Notes under the pieces: model-generated
Databases searched by the model: none
Seen by the model: the letters and a program-made list of their open reading frames with translations, nothing else
What the model was told of the DNA's origin: nothing
Assembly: GCA_965233705.1 (NCBI GenBank)
Contig: CBDDTF010000001.1
Span: 372,001-436,000, forward strand
Length of the DNA: 64,000 bases
DNA from: Algihabitans sp965233705
GTDB taxonomy: Bacteria > Pseudomonadota > Alphaproteobacteria > Kiloniellales > DSM-21159
Direction of reading: 5' to 3'
Shown here: positions 27,107 through 37,786 of the stretch, in pieces
Layout: every line of letters starts with the position of its first letter
Numbering within the stretch: the first letter of the stretch is position 1
Made by a program: the position numbers and the translations under genes

Positions 27107-29430
27107 GCGCCGCCGCTCCCCTTCTTGACCGCCCGGCCGTTCGTCCGGCGCCGCGGCGGCCGCAGCATGATCAGGGCGTAGGCCGCCATGCCGGCGACCG
27201 CGACCACGGCGATCTCGCCCAGGGTGTCGAGCGCGCGGAAGTCGACCAGGATGACGTTGACGACGTTGCGACCGAAGCCGCCGGGCATGGCGTTCTCCTC
27301 GAAGAACTCGGTCAGCGCCTGTTGCGGCGGGCTGGCGGTGACGGCGAGCAGCACCAGGGTGGTGCTGACGCCGACCAGCCCGGCCACCAGGCCGTCGCGC
27401 AGCCGGCCGCGCCCGGTCGGCCGCCGCTCGCTTTTGAAGTCGGGCAGCTTCAGCAGCACGATGGCGACGATGACCACCACCAGCGTCTCGACCAGAAGCT
27501 GGGTCATCGCCACGTCGGGCGCGCCGAACAGCAGGAAGACCAGCGCCACGCCGGCGCCCACCACGCCCAGGGCGCAGATCGCCAGCAGGCGCGAATCGGC
27601 CAGCAGGGTGGCCAGCGTGGCCCCCGCGATCAGCGCCGCGACCGACCATTCGACGAAGCCCACCTGCGGCCAGGCCAGCGGCAGGACCAGCGCGTCCTTG
27701 AGCAGCAGCGTCGCGGCCAGCGCCAGCCCCAGGGTGGCGAAGACCACCAGCAGGTAGCGCCGCTGCAGCCCGCCCTGCAGCCAGCGCGTCTGCCAGGTCG
27801 CCAGCGCCGCGATCGCGTCCATGCCCCGGTCGTAGGCGCGGTCGCCGGTCAGCGGCAGCGCCGCCAGGACGCGCCCCAGCGCCGCCAGCAGCGTCGCGCG
27901 CTTGGCGTAGATCAGGATGCCGGTCAGCACGGTCAGCGCCGAGAGCAGCAGCGGAATGTTGACGCCGTGCCAGAGCTTGACCTCGTAGGCCGGCTCGTAG
28001 CCCATCACCGCCGCGGCGGCCGGCAGCAGCAGCGCCTCGGCGGTCAGGTCCGGCAACAGCCCGCCGAACAGCGCCACCAGGCCCAGGACGACGGGGCCGA
28101 TCCACATGGTCGCCGGCGCCTCGTGCGGCTGCTTGGGCAGCGCGGTCTGCCTGCCGAAGAAGGGGCCGAAGGCGACCAGCAGGGCCGCGGTCACCATCAT
28201 CACCTTGGCCGCGACGATGGCCGCCACCGCGATATAGGGTTCCGCCGGCCAGGCCAGCGCGCCCTTGTAGAGCAGCTCCTTGCCGATGAAGCCGACGAAG
28301 GGCGGCAACCCGGCCATCGACAGGCCCGCCAGGGCCGCCGCGGCGAAGCTCCAGGGCATGGCCCGGCGCAGCCCCCCCAGGCGGTCCAGGTCGCGGGTCC
28401 CGGCCTCGTGGTCGATGTTGCCGGCGACCATGAAGAGCGCGGCCTTGTAGAGGGCATGCACGAAGATGAAGGTGACGGCGGCGATCAGGCCGATCGAGGG
28501 GTCGCCGCTCTCCGCGCGGGTCGGCGCGCCGAGGAACATGACGCAGGCGCCCAGCGCCATCACCGTGGTGTAGGCCAGGACCTGCTTCAGATCCTTGCGG
28601 GTCAGCGCCACGGCCGAGGCGTAGACCGTGGTCACCGCCCCGAACAGCGTCAGCGTCGCCATCCAGACTTCCGTGTCGCCCAGCACCGGCGTCAGCCGCG
28701 CCAGCAGGAAGACGCCGGCCTTCACCATGGTCGCCGAGTGTAGGTAGGCCGACACCGGCGTCGGCGCCGCCATGGCGTTGGGCAGCCAGAAGTGGAAGGG
28801 GAACTGGGCCGACTTGGTGAAGGCGCCGCAGAGGATCAGGATCAGGATCGGCAGGTAGTCGGCATGCCCGCGGATGGCATCGGGTTGGCGCAGGATCTCC
28901 GACAGGCTGTAGGTGCCGGCCGCCTGGCCGAGCAGGATGAAGCCGGCCAGCATGGCCAGGCCGCCGGCCGCGGTGACGAAGAGGCCCTGCAGGGCGGAGC
29001 GCCGGGCCTCGGCATCCTCGTGGCTGTAGCCGATCAGCAGGAAGGAGGTGATCGTCGTCAGCTCCCAGAAGACGAAGAGCGCCACCAGGTTGTCCGAGAG
29101 CACCAGCCCCAGCATCGCCAGCATGAAGGCGACCAGGAAGAGGGTGAAGCGCCCGACCTGCGGATAGCCACGCAGGTAGTCGCCGGCATAGAGCAGAATG
29201 AAGCTGCCGATGCCGGTGATCAGCAGGGCGAACAGCAGGCTGAGCCCGTCGAGCATGAAGGACAGCTCGATGCCGAGCTGCGGGATCCAGGCGATCCCCC
29301 AGGTCAGCACGGCCCCGCTCGAGACCTCGGGCAGAAAGCTCAGAAACCAGACGAAGAGGGCGGCGGGCAGCAGCACCACCGCCCGCGACCCAAGTGGCAC
29401 CGTCGCCTCGTCCTTGCTGGCGGCCGCCAT
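27103..29430 (-). CDS. mrpA: Mrp Na+/H+ antiporter subunit A
   Basis: 775 residues from the ATG before AAASKDEATVP; the further 43 upstream codons look noncoding. About 20 membrane segments, with an N-terminal NuoL-like half (FVFWELTTITSFLLIGY; FHFWLPNAMAAPTPVSAYLH) and a C-terminal half with MrpA-specific helices (GAPDVAMTQLLVETL). It is slightly shorter than the ~800 residues of Bacillus MrpA. First gene of the operon; the complex exports Na+ in exchange for H+ for pH and salt tolerance. Confidence 0.95.
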   Translation of the reverse strand: MAAASKDEATVPLGSRAVVLLPAALFVWFLSFLPEVSSGAVLTWGIAWIPQLGIELSFMLDGLSLLFALLITGIGSFILLYAGDYLRGYPQVGRFTLFLVAFMLAMLGLVLSDNLVALFVFWELTTITSFLLIGYSHEDAEARRSALQGLFVTAAGGLAMLAGFILLGQAAGTYSLSEILRQPDAIRGHADYLPILILILCGAFTKSAQFPFHFWLPNAMAAPTPVSAYLHSATMVKAGVFLLARLTPVLGDTEVWMATLTLFGAVTTVYASAVALTRKDLKQVLAYTTVMALGACVMFLGAPTRAESGDPSIGLIAAVTFIFVHALYKAALFMVAGNIDHEAGTRDLDRLGGLRRAMPWSFAAAALAGLSMAGLPPFVGFIGKELLYKGALAWPAEPYIAVAAIVAAKVMMVTAALLVAFGPFFGRQTALPKQPHEAPATMWIGPVVLGLVALFGGLLPDLTAEALLLPAAAAVMGYEPAYEVKLWHGVNIPLLLSALTVLTGILIYAKRATLLAALGRVLAALPLTGDRAYDRGMDAIAALATWQTRWLQGGLQRRYLLVVFATLGLALAATLLLKDALVLPLAWPQVGFVEWSVAALIAGATLATLLADSRLLAICALGVVGAGVALVFLLFGAPDVAMTQLLVETLVVVIVAIVLLKLPDFKSERRPTGRGRLRDGLVAGLVGVSTTLVLLAVTASPPQQALTEFFEENAMPGGFGRNVVNVILVDFRALDTLGEIAVVAVAGMAAYALIMLRPPRRRTNGRAVKKGSGGA

Positions 29431-29893
29431 GCTCCGACTCGTCTCCCCGTCCCTCTGCGCTCCGGCGGGGAGCTGTTCCGATCCCGGCCCCGCCCGCAAG
29501 CAAAAAACCTTACCCTCAGCGCGCAGCCCCCGCGCGGGGCGCTGCGTCCGCGACACCAACGCTTCTGCGTTTCGGCTGAGTTCCCGCCGCCCCCGGCGCT
29601 CCAGCCCCCGGACGGGCCGGCGCCCCCGCAGGTATTCTCGCGCGTGCGCTGCGGTATATTTGGAACAGCCGCAGCGGTTTCAAGACAAGACTGCCCCGGC
29701 GGTCAGGGCTTTGCCCCCGAAGGGTCACCGCGCGCGCCGGGAAAAGGCGCTGCGCCGCCGGGTCGTCGCCTCGCCCCTTTCGCCGCCCCCCGCCCCTTGC
29801 CTATGATCCGCCGCGCGCGAGTTTGCGACCGGGGCGGCAGCTTCGTCCGGCCGGTCGGCGGTGCGGCGAAGACCACAGCCAGGGGAGAACGGC
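29431..29893. other. 463-bp divergent intergenic region between mrpA and the molybdenum hydroxylase gene
   Basis: Both flanking genes are transcribed away from it, so it must hold two promoters. Short open frames here show no recognisable protein sequence. A hairpin with an AT-rich loop (29647-29676) is the only clear structure. No consensus promoter stands out. Confidence 0.55.
29647..29676. repeat. 8-bp inverted repeat with AT-rich loop in the divergent region
   Basis: Arms CGCTGCGG (29647-29654) and CCGCAGCG (29669-29676) flank a 14-nt loop containing TATATTT, unusual in this GC-rich setting. It could be an operator or a promoter element for either flanking gene. Confidence 0.55.
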
Positions 29894-32239
29894 ATGGGTC
29901 AGTTCGGCAAGGGTCAAGGCATTACGCGAATCGAGGATCAGCGGTTCCTGACCGGCCAGGGGCGCTACACCGACGACATCCACCTGCCGAACGAGACCTT
30001 CATGGCCGTGGTGCGCAGCCCGCTCGCCCACGCCGAGATCACCGGCATCGACACGGCCGAGGCCAGGCAGATGCCCGGCGTGCTGCTGGTGCTGACGGCC
30101 GAGGAGCTGCGCGCCGAGGGGATCGGCGACATCCCGGTGCTGGCCAAGATGAAGGGCCGCGACGGCGAGGTGAAGCAGCCGCCACACCCGGTGCTGGCGC
30201 GCGGGCGCGTGCGCCACGTCGGCGATCCCGTCGCGGTGGTGGTGGCCGAGAGCTACGACCAGGCGGCCGAGGCGGCCGAGCTGGTGATGGTCGACTACGA
30301 CACCCTGCCGGCCGTGACCGACGCCGCCGCGGCGCTGGAGGCCGAGGCGCCGGAGCTGCACGCCGAGGCGCCCGGCAACCTGGCCATGACCTGGGAGCAC
30401 GGCGACCGGGCCGCGGTCGAGGCCGCCTTCGCCAAGGCCGAGCGGGTGGCGCGCATCGAGCTGGTCAACAACCGTCTGGTGGTCAACTCGATGGAGCCGC
30501 GGGTGGCGATCGGCGAGTACGCGCCGGACAGCCAGCGCTTCACCCTGACGACGCCGAGCCAGGGCATCTTCCGCCTGCACGGCCAGCTCGCCGAGACCAT
30601 TCTGGGGATCGAGAAGGACAAGCTGCACCTGGTCACCCCCGACGTCGGCGGCGGCTTCGGCATGAAGATCTTCTGCTATGCCGAGCAGGTGCTGGTGCTG
30701 GTCGCCGCGCGGCGGCTGGGCCGGCCGGTGCGCTGGGTCGGCGAGCGCACGGAGTCCTTCCAGTCGGACATCCATGGCCGCGACCACAAGACGCTGGCCG
30801 AGATGGCCATGGACGCCGAGGGCCGCTTCCTCGGCCTGCGGGTGACCACCCAGGCCAACCTCGGCGCCTACCTCTCCAACTTCGGCCCCTACATCCCGAC
30901 CGCGGCGAGCACCCAGATGTACTCCGGGCTCTACAAGATCCCGGCGATCTTCGCGGAGGTGCAGTGCGCCTTCACCAACACCGTGCCGGTGGACGCCTAC
31001 CGCGGCGCCGGCCGGCCGGAAGCGGCCTACTGCATGGAGCGGCTGGTCGACGCCTGCGCGCGCGCGCTGGGACTCGACCAGCGCGAGATCCGGCTGCGCA
31101 ACTTCATCCGGCCGGAGGACCTGCCCTACGAGACCAAGATGGGCCCGGTCTACGATTCCGGCGATCCGGCCCGCCTGCTCGACCAGGCCACCGCGCAGGC
31201 GGACTGGGACGGGCTCGCCGCGCGCAAGGCGGAGTCCGCCCGGCGCGGCCGCTATCGCGGCCTGGGGCTGGCCTCCTACGTCGAGGCCTGCGGCGGCATC
31301 GGCGAGGAGGAGGCCCGGATCACCCTGGAGGAGGACGGCGGCGTCAACCTGGTGATCGGCACGATGACCAACGGCCAGGGCCACCACACGGCCTACGCCC
31401 AGATCCTCAACGACATGCTGGGCGTCGCCCCCGAGCAGGTGAAGATGGTCCAGGGCGATTCCGACGTGGTCAAGCGCGGCGGCGGCACCGGCGGCTCGCG
31501 CTCGCTGCTGATGGGCGGCATGGCCACCGAACGGGCGAGCGAGAAGGTGATCGAGCGCGCCCGCAAGGTCGCCGGACACCTGCTGGAGGCGGCGGCGGCC
31601 GACCTGGAGTTCGCCGACGGAACCTTCACCGTCGCCGGCACCGACAAGAAGGTCACCCTCGCCGAGGTCGCCAAGGCCAGCCACGGTGACGCGCTGCCCG
31701 AGGAGCTGGCCGGCCCGATCGAGGAGACTGGCGACTACAAGGCCGAGGGCATGACCTATCCCAACGGCTGCCACGTCTGCGAGCTGGAGGTCGACGGCGA
31801 GACCGGCGAGGTCGAAATCCTGCGCTACCTGGTGGTCGACGACTTCGGCAAGGTGGTCAATCCCCTGCTGGCCCGGGGCCAGATCCACGGCGGCACCGCC
31901 CAGGGCATCGGCCAGGCGCTGCTGGAGCGCACGGTCTACGACGAGGACGGCCAACTCATCACCGCCAGCTTCATGGACTACACCCTGCCGCGCGCCGACG
32001 ACATGCCCGACTTCGAAATCACCCTGGTCGAGGACATGCCCTGCGCGACCAACCCGCTGGGCGTCAAGGGCGCCGGCGAGGCCGGCGCGATCGGCGCGCC
32101 GCCGGCCGTGATGAACGCGTTGATGGACGCGCTGGCCCCCCTGGGCGTCACCCGGCTGGACATGCCGGCGACGCCCGAGCGGATCTGGCGCGCCCTGCGC
32201 GAGGCCCAGGCGGCCGCCCGCCCGCAGGCGGCCGAATGA
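29894..32239 (+). CDS. Xanthine dehydrogenase/CoxL family molybdopterin-binding large subunit (form II type)
   Basis: 781 residues from an ATG preceded by AGGGGA. The active-site loop reads AYRGAGR at residues 368-374, the signature of form II CoxL-like proteins; true CO dehydrogenase has AYxCSFR. The Mo-cofactor motif DVGGGFGMK and the catalytic Glu729 in KGAGEAGAIG are present. These enzymes normally work with a FAD subunit and a 2Fe-2S subunit; neither is next to it. The gene overlaps cysQ by 4 bp (ATGA). The substrate is unknown. Confidence 0.92.
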   Translation: MGQFGKGQGITRIEDQRFLTGQGRYTDDIHLPNETFMAVVRSPLAHAEITGIDTAEARQMPGVLLVLTAEELRAEGIGDIPVLAKMKGRDGEVKQPPHPVLARGRVRHVGDPVAVVVAESYDQAAEAAELVMVDYDTLPAVTDAAAALEAEAPELHAEAPGNLAMTWEHGDRAAVEAAFAKAERVARIELVNNRLVVNSMEPRVAIGEYAPDSQRFTLTTPSQGIFRLHGQLAETILGIEKDKLHLVTPDVGGGFGMKIFCYAEQVLVLVAARRLGRPVRWVGERTESFQSDIHGRDHKTLAEMAMDAEGRFLGLRVTTQANLGAYLSNFGPYIPTAASTQMYSGLYKIPAIFAEVQCAFTNTVPVDAYRGAGRPEAAYCMERLVDACARALGLDQREIRLRNFIRPEDLPYETKMGPVYDSGDPARLLDQATAQADWDGLAARKAESARRGRYRGLGLASYVEACGGIGEEEARITLEEDGGVNLVIGTMTNGQGHHTAYAQILNDMLGVAPEQVKMVQGDSDVVKRGGGTGGSRSLLMGGMATERASEKVIERARKVAGHLLEAAAADLEFADGTFTVAGTDKKVTLAEVAKASHGDALPEELAGPIEETGDYKAEGMTYPNGCHVCELEVDGETGEVEILRYLVVDDFGKVVNPLLARGQIHGGTAQGIGQALLERTVYDEDGQLITASFMDYTLPRADDMPDFEITLVEDMPCATNPLGVKGAGEAGAIGAPPAVMNALMDALAPLGVTRLDMPATPERIWRALREAQAAARPQAAE

Positions 32240-33072
32240 GCCGCGGCGAGAGCGAAAGCGGAGAGCAGGACGACGCGACCGGAGCGGACGACGACCTGCT
32301 GGCGGTGCTGCGGGTGCTGGCCGAGCGGGCCGGAAAGCTGGTGCTGGCCTACTACGCCGAGGCCGAGGAGATCGCGGTCCGCGCCAAGGCCGACGCCTCG
32401 CCGGTGACCGAGGCGGACGAGGCCTGCGAGGCCTTCCTGCTGGAGGCGCTGGGCAAGCTGACGCCGGACATTCCGGTGGTCTCCGAGGAGGCGAGCGAGG
32501 CCGAGGGCCTGCCGGAGATCGACACCGCCCGGCCCTTCTGGCTGGTCGACCCGCTGGACGGCACCCGCGAGTTCCTCTCGCGCAACGGCGAGTTCACCGT
32601 CAACGTCGCGCTGATCCGCGACGGCCGCCCGGTCGCCGGCGTGGTGCACGCCCCGGCCCTGGCGATGACCTGGAGCGGCGGGCTGGACGACGCCGGCCAC
32701 ACGCGCGCCAGCTTCAACGAGACCGACCGGCCGCCGATGGCGATCCAGGCCCGCGCCCGGCCCGGCGAGGGCGAGACGGTGGTGGCCAGTCGCCGCCACG
32801 GCTCCGGCGGCGAGTTGGAGCGGTTCCTCCAGGGCCGGCGCATCGCGCAGCGGGTGAGCGCCGGCTCCTCCCTGAAGTTCTGCCTGCTGGCCAGCGGCAA
32901 GGCCGACCTCTACCCACGCTTCGGCCCGACCATGGAGTGGGACACGGCGGCCGGCCAGGCGGTGCTGGAGGCCGCTGGCGGCCGCGTCGAGACCCGCGAC
33001 GGCCAGCCGCTGCGCTACGGCAAGCCCGGCTTCCGCAACCCGGACTTCGTCGCCTACGGGCGGCGGGGCTGA
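32236..33072 (+). CDS. cysQ: 3'(2'),5'-bisphosphate nucleotidase CysQ
   Basis: 278 residues, inositol monophosphatase fold. Metal and phosphate motifs: VSEEAS, DPLDGTREF and MEWDTAAGQAVLEAAGG. The run SRNGEFTVNVALI after the second motif favours CysQ over inositol or histidinol phosphatases. CysQ recycles 3'-phosphoadenosine 5'-phosphate from sulfate assimilation. The first ~20 residues are acidic and not conserved-looking. It is translationally coupled to the preceding molybdenum hydroxylase gene and convergent with the SLC13-type permease. Confidence 0.88.
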   Translation: MSRGESESGEQDDATGADDDLLAVLRVLAERAGKLVLAYYAEAEEIAVRAKADASPVTEADEACEAFLLEALGKLTPDIPVVSEEASEAEGLPEIDTARPFWLVDPLDGTREFLSRNGEFTVNVALIRDGRPVAGVVHAPALAMTWSGGLDDAGHTRASFNETDRPPMAIQARARPGEGETVVASRRHGSGGELERFLQGRRIAQRVSAGSSLKFCLLASGKADLYPRFGPTMEWDTAAGQAVLEAAGGRVETRDGQPLRYGKPGFRNPDFVAYGRRG

Positions 33073-33078
33073 CCTCGA

Positions 33079-33122
33079 GGCCGGCGGACGCGCCGAGGCG
33101 CGTCCCTACGGGCGCAAATCGC
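33079..33122 (+). repeat. Dispersed repeat, copy 2 (copy 1 at 583-626)
   Basis: Aligned without gaps to 583-626, about 37 of 44 bases agree, including the hairpin arms and the trailing CGCAAATC. Both copies are intergenic and in the same orientation, as expected of a REP-like element. Confidence 0.7.
33086..33105. terminator. Hairpin between convergent cysQ and SLC13 genes
   Basis: Perfect 8-bp arms GGACGCGC (33086-33093) and GCGCGTCC (33098-33105), loop CGAG. It lies 14 bp after the cysQ stop and 19 bp beyond the end of the convergent permease gene, so it fits a bidirectional terminator without a T-run. The surrounding 44 bp closely match 583-626 (listed as a dispersed repeat). Confidence 0.6.
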
Positions 33123-33123
33123 G

Positions 33124-34911
<1,788 letters not shown>

Positions 34912-35011
34912 GCCGCGCTCCCCCGTGCCGGCCGCAACCCCGGTCGCGACCCCGGCCGCCGGCGCGGTCGCTCACCGCACGCCCGGCGCGCAAGCACGGC
35001 CACGGCCCCGC

Positions 35012-35767
35012 TCAATAGAGGTGCTGACCGCCGGTGACGAAGACCTCGGTGCCGGTGACGTAGCCGAAGTCCTCGGTGCACAGGCGGAACACCGCCGCCG
35101 CCACCTCCTCCGGCGTGCCCATGCGCTGCATGGGGATGCGCGGGATCAGCGTCTCGTACTCCGGCCCGATCATCGCGGTCTCGATCTCGCCGGGGGCGAC
35201 GGCATTGACCCGGATGCCGAGCTGCGCCAGCTCCACCGCCAGCTCGCGGGTCAGCGCCGAGAGCGCCGCCTTGGAGGTGGAGTAGGCCGAGCCGGCGAAG
35301 GGGTGGATGGCGTGGCCGGCGATCGAGGTGATGTTGACGATGCAGCCCTTGCCCCGGCGCAGCGGCACGGCGAAGCCGCGCGCCAGCGCCAGCGGCGCGA
35401 AGAAATTCAGCTCGAACACCCAGCGCCAGTCGGCAATGTCGCCGTTGAGGCAGCCCAGCCGCTCCTTGAACGGGGTCTTGGGGCTGACGGCGGCGTTGTT
35501 GACCAGCGCCTGCAGGCCGCGCTCGCCCAGGATCTCCAGGGCCTGGGCGACGAACGCCTCGACCCCGGCCGGATCGGCCAGGTCGGCCGTGATGTGGTGG
35601 GTCCAGTTGGGATCGCGCTTGCAGGCCTCGGGGATCTCCTCGCGCGAGCAGGTGAGGATCCGCCAGCCCTCGTCGGAGAAGCGCTTGACGGTGGAATGCC
35701 CGATCCCCCGGCTGGCCCCGGTCAGGACCACGGTGGGCTTTTCGTCGATGGGAACAGCGTCGGCCAT
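35012..35767 (-). CDS. SDR family NAD(P)-dependent oxidoreductase
   Basis: 251 residues from the ATG before ADAVPIDEK. Cofactor motif TGASRGIG at residues 16-23, then NNAAVSP, the catalytic Ser in NITSIAGHAI and the YxxxK in SAYSTSKAALSALTRE. This is the classic 3-oxoacyl-ACP-reductase-like SDR layout. The neighbouring genes give no hint of the substrate. A dispersed repeat or promoter-like element (35777-35812) lies just upstream. Confidence 0.92.
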   Translation of the reverse strand: MADAVPIDEKPTVVLTGASRGIGHSTVKRFSDEGWRILTCSREEIPEACKRDPNWTHHITADLADPAGVEAFVAQALEILGERGLQALVNNAAVSPKTPFKERLGCLNGDIADWRWVFELNFFAPLALARGFAVPLRRGKGCIVNITSIAGHAIHPFAGSAYSTSKAALSALTRELAVELAQLGIRVNAVAPGEIETAMIGPEYETLIPRIPMQRMGTPEEVAAAVFRLCTEDFGYVTGTEVFVTGGQHLY

Positions 35768-35776
35768 GGCGCGCAG

Positions 35777-35812
35777 TCTAGAGGGATTTGCACCGGTAGG
35801 GAACCGCTGTGC
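35777..35812. repeat. 36-bp dispersed element, copy A (copy B at 49983-50018)
   Basis: Agrees with copy B at 30 of 36 positions without gaps. Both begin TCTAGAG and contain GATTTGCAC and GGGAACCGCT. Each lies upstream of a minus-strand gene (SDR and RNA methyltransferase), so it may be a shared promoter with TCTAGA near -10 or a small intergenic repeat family. Confidence 0.7.
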
Positions 35813-35967
35813 AGCGCTGCCGCTCGCAGGAAAATCGCCCGATTTCAAATTCTTATGCCGAAGCGCCGGGAAGCGCGAGACCTCGGACCACGGCGGCGTC
35901 CGACGGTTGGCCGCGACTTCCCGCCCGGCCGGCGGCCCGGCGGGGACGGCGGGCACACCCCCGCGCG

Positions 35968-35989
35968 GGCCGGCCCCGGGGGGCCGGCC
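35968..35989 (-). terminator. GC stem downstream of the small conserved gene at 36004
   Basis: Self-complementary GGCCGGCCCC / GGGGCCGGCC (35968-35977 with 35980-35989) starting 15 bp after the stop. The realistic stem is about 9 bp with a 4-nt loop. No T-run. Confidence 0.4.
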
Positions 35990-36003
35990 GGGCGCGGTCG
36001 CGC

Positions 36004-36417
36004 TCAGCTCGCCGCGGCGCCGCCGCGGCTGCGCAGCGGCGACTGGCTCGCCGGCCGCACCGCCACCACGCGGAAGGTGCGCAGCTCCTCGTCCTGCTCG
36101 CGGATCGAGACGTACTCGCCCTCGACGAAGCGGTGGCTGTCGAAGCGATAGCCGGGCTCGTCGAGGTCGGGGTCGCCGGCCACGTCGTAGTGAAAGGCCC
36201 AGGCCCGGCCACGGGTATGCACCAGGTGGCCGTACTCGTCGGCCTCGCCCTCCCAGAAGCGCCAGACGTGGCAGTGCTTACGCTGCTTGCGCCACCCCTC
36301 CAGATCGATGTGCCCCTCGGAATCGAGCGGCGCGACGAACTCGTAGCCATGAGTCGAGCTGCCGTTGGGATAATCGTGGTCGCGCGCCAGTTCCAGGCGG
36401 ATCGACATCAGCGTCAT
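36004..36417 (-). CDS. Conserved hypothetical protein, 137 residues
   Basis: I do not recognise a named family. The ATG at 36415-36417 is preceded by AAGGAG ten bases upstream, which supports this start; an internal ATG at 36408 is an alternative. The protein is rich in His, Asp, Glu and aromatic residues (WRKQRKHCHVWRFWEGEADE; GYRFDSHRFVEGEYVSI), has no signal peptide or membrane segment, and ends in an Arg/Ala tail. The His/Asp/Glu pattern could bind a metal, but no catalytic motif is clear. It lies 61 bp downstream of another small conserved gene and close to a universal stress protein, so a shared operon is likely. Confidence 0.7.
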   Translation of the reverse strand: MTLMSIRLELARDHDYPNGSSTHGYEFVAPLDSEGHIDLEGWRKQRKHCHVWRFWEGEADEYGHLVHTRGRAWAFHYDVAGDPDLDEPGYRFDSHRFVEGEYVSIREQDEELRTFRVVAVRPASQSPLRSRGGAAAS

Positions 36418-36478
36418 GGCCGAGGGGCTCCTTCGCTCTCGTTCGGGCGATCGTGGGGGGACGGACGCGGGGCGAGGG

Positions 36479-36769
36479 TCAGTCGCTCTCGCCGCCGGCC
36501 GTCTCGGGCGTGTAGTCGGGGTGGGTCTGGACGAAGCGGCGCAGCACAAGGCGCAGCTTCAGGGCGTGGGTGTAGTCCTCACGCGCCTCGGCCCCCGCAA
36601 TATCCTCGAGGATCATGCGCTTGAGCATCGGCACGCCCTCGGGCGAGTGGACCAGATAGCTGCCCAGCTCGGCCGCGATGATCTCGGGACAGTGCTCGTG
36701 CTCGACGATCGCATCGATCTCCTCTTCGGTCAGATCGGACAGGGCGATCACGTCGTCCAGGGTCAACAT
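36479..36769 (-). CDS. Conserved hypothetical acidic protein, 96 residues
   Basis: Acidic and helical throughout: LTLDDVIALSDLTEEEIDAI at the start and HALKLRLVLRRFVQTHPDY near the end. GAGGAAAAG lies just before the ATG, which supports expression. There is no signal peptide, helix-turn-helix or membrane segment. The EEEIDAIVEHE stretch resembles small regulatory or partner proteins, but I assign no function. It sits between the universal stress protein gene and the 137-residue hypothetical gene, all on the minus strand. Confidence 0.72.
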   Translation of the reverse strand: MLTLDDVIALSDLTEEEIDAIVEHEHCPEIIAAELGSYLVHSPEGVPMLKRMILEDIAGAEAREDYTHALKLRLVLRRFVQTHPDYTPETAGGESD

Positions 36770-36904
36770 GGCTTTTCCTCCAGAGCCGCGCCGTGTTCCA
36801 AGAGCGCGCGGATTTCGCCGCCGGGGCCCGACAGCCCCTTGTCGCCCCGCAACCTCTTGCCGCCCGTGCTCTCGCCACCCGCCGTGACCCGCCCGGTCGC
36901 GGCC

Positions 36905-37786
36905 TCAGTGGGCCAGAAGCACCGGCAGGCCGCTGTGTGTCAGCACTTCGCGCGTGGCGCCGCCGAGCACGAACTCGCGCAGGCGGCTGTGGCCGTAGGC
37001 GCCCATCACCAGCAGGTTGGCGTCCGCCTCGCCCGCGGCGCTCAGCAAGCCTTCCCCGGCGCCGTCGTTGCGCACCGCCGTGCGGGCCCGGGCATCGACA
37101 CCGTGGAGGGCCAGCCACGCGACCGCCGCATGCGGGTCCTTCACGCCGGTCAGGCTCGCGTCCCCTTCGTCCTGCAGGCTGACGACATCGACCGCCTCGG
37201 CGCCGGCCAGCAGCGGCAGGGCCGCCGTCACCGCCCGCGCGCACTCGCGCGAGCCCGACCAGCCGATCACGACCCTGCTGCCGACCGCGTCCTCGAAGCC
37301 CGGCGGCAGCATGAGGACCGGACGCCCGGCCTCGAAGAGCGCCGCCTCCAGAGCCGGGGCATAGGCGCCTTCGCTCTCGGCATCCGGGCGGCCGGTCGCC
37401 ACCAGATCGAACAGCAGCGCGCGCTGCGCCGTCTCGCTGTCCTCACGGCCGGTCACCTCGCGCCAGGCGCAGACGAACTTGCCGGCCTCGGCCTTGCCGT
37501 CGGCCTCGATCGGCTTGGCGTCGACCCCGCGGCAGGCCGCCTCGTAGGCGGCGCGCGCCGCCTTGGCGTGCTCCTCGCCGCTCTTGCGCAGATCGGCCGA
37601 GATCTGCTCGACCATGGCGCCCGACATGCCTTCGCCGACCAGGGGAATCGAGCTTTCCGGGTCCAGCTTGACGTGCAGCGCCTCCACGTAGGCGTCGAAC
37701 CGCCGGCCGAGCTGGACGGCCGCGGACATCACCGCGGAGCTGGCGTCGCCACCGTCCACGACGGCGAGCAGGGAGGCGATGGACAT
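36905..37786 (-). CDS. Universal stress protein, two-domain type
   Basis: 293 residues from the ATG before SIASLLAVVDGG, with AGAAGGG upstream. Two USP-like halves: residues 1-~145 without a clear nucleotide motif, and a second half opening VVIGWSGSRECARAV that ends with MGAYGHSRLREFVLGGATREV, the G-2x-G-9x-G ATP-binding signature. Tandem USPs of this kind respond to energy or oxidative stress; the partner is unknown. Confidence 0.9.
   Translation of the reverse strand: MSIASLLAVVDGGDASSAVMSAAVQLGRRFDAYVEALHVKLDPESSIPLVGEGMSGAMVEQISADLRKSGEEHAKAARAAYEAACRGVDAKPIEADGKAEAGKFVCAWREVTGREDSETAQRALLFDLVATGRPDAESEGAYAPALEAALFEAGRPVLMLPPGFEDAVGSRVVIGWSGSRECARAVTAALPLLAGAEAVDVVSLQDEGDASLTGVKDPHAAVAWLALHGVDARARTAVRNDGAGEGLLSAAGEADANLLVMGAYGHSRLREFVLGGATREVLTHSGLPVLLAH

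Noticed and set aside
29431..29893. Small genes in the mrpA/molybdenum hydroxylase gap
   Set aside because: The 60-70-codon frames are Arg/Pro/Ala-rich, without recognisable features and without good start sites.
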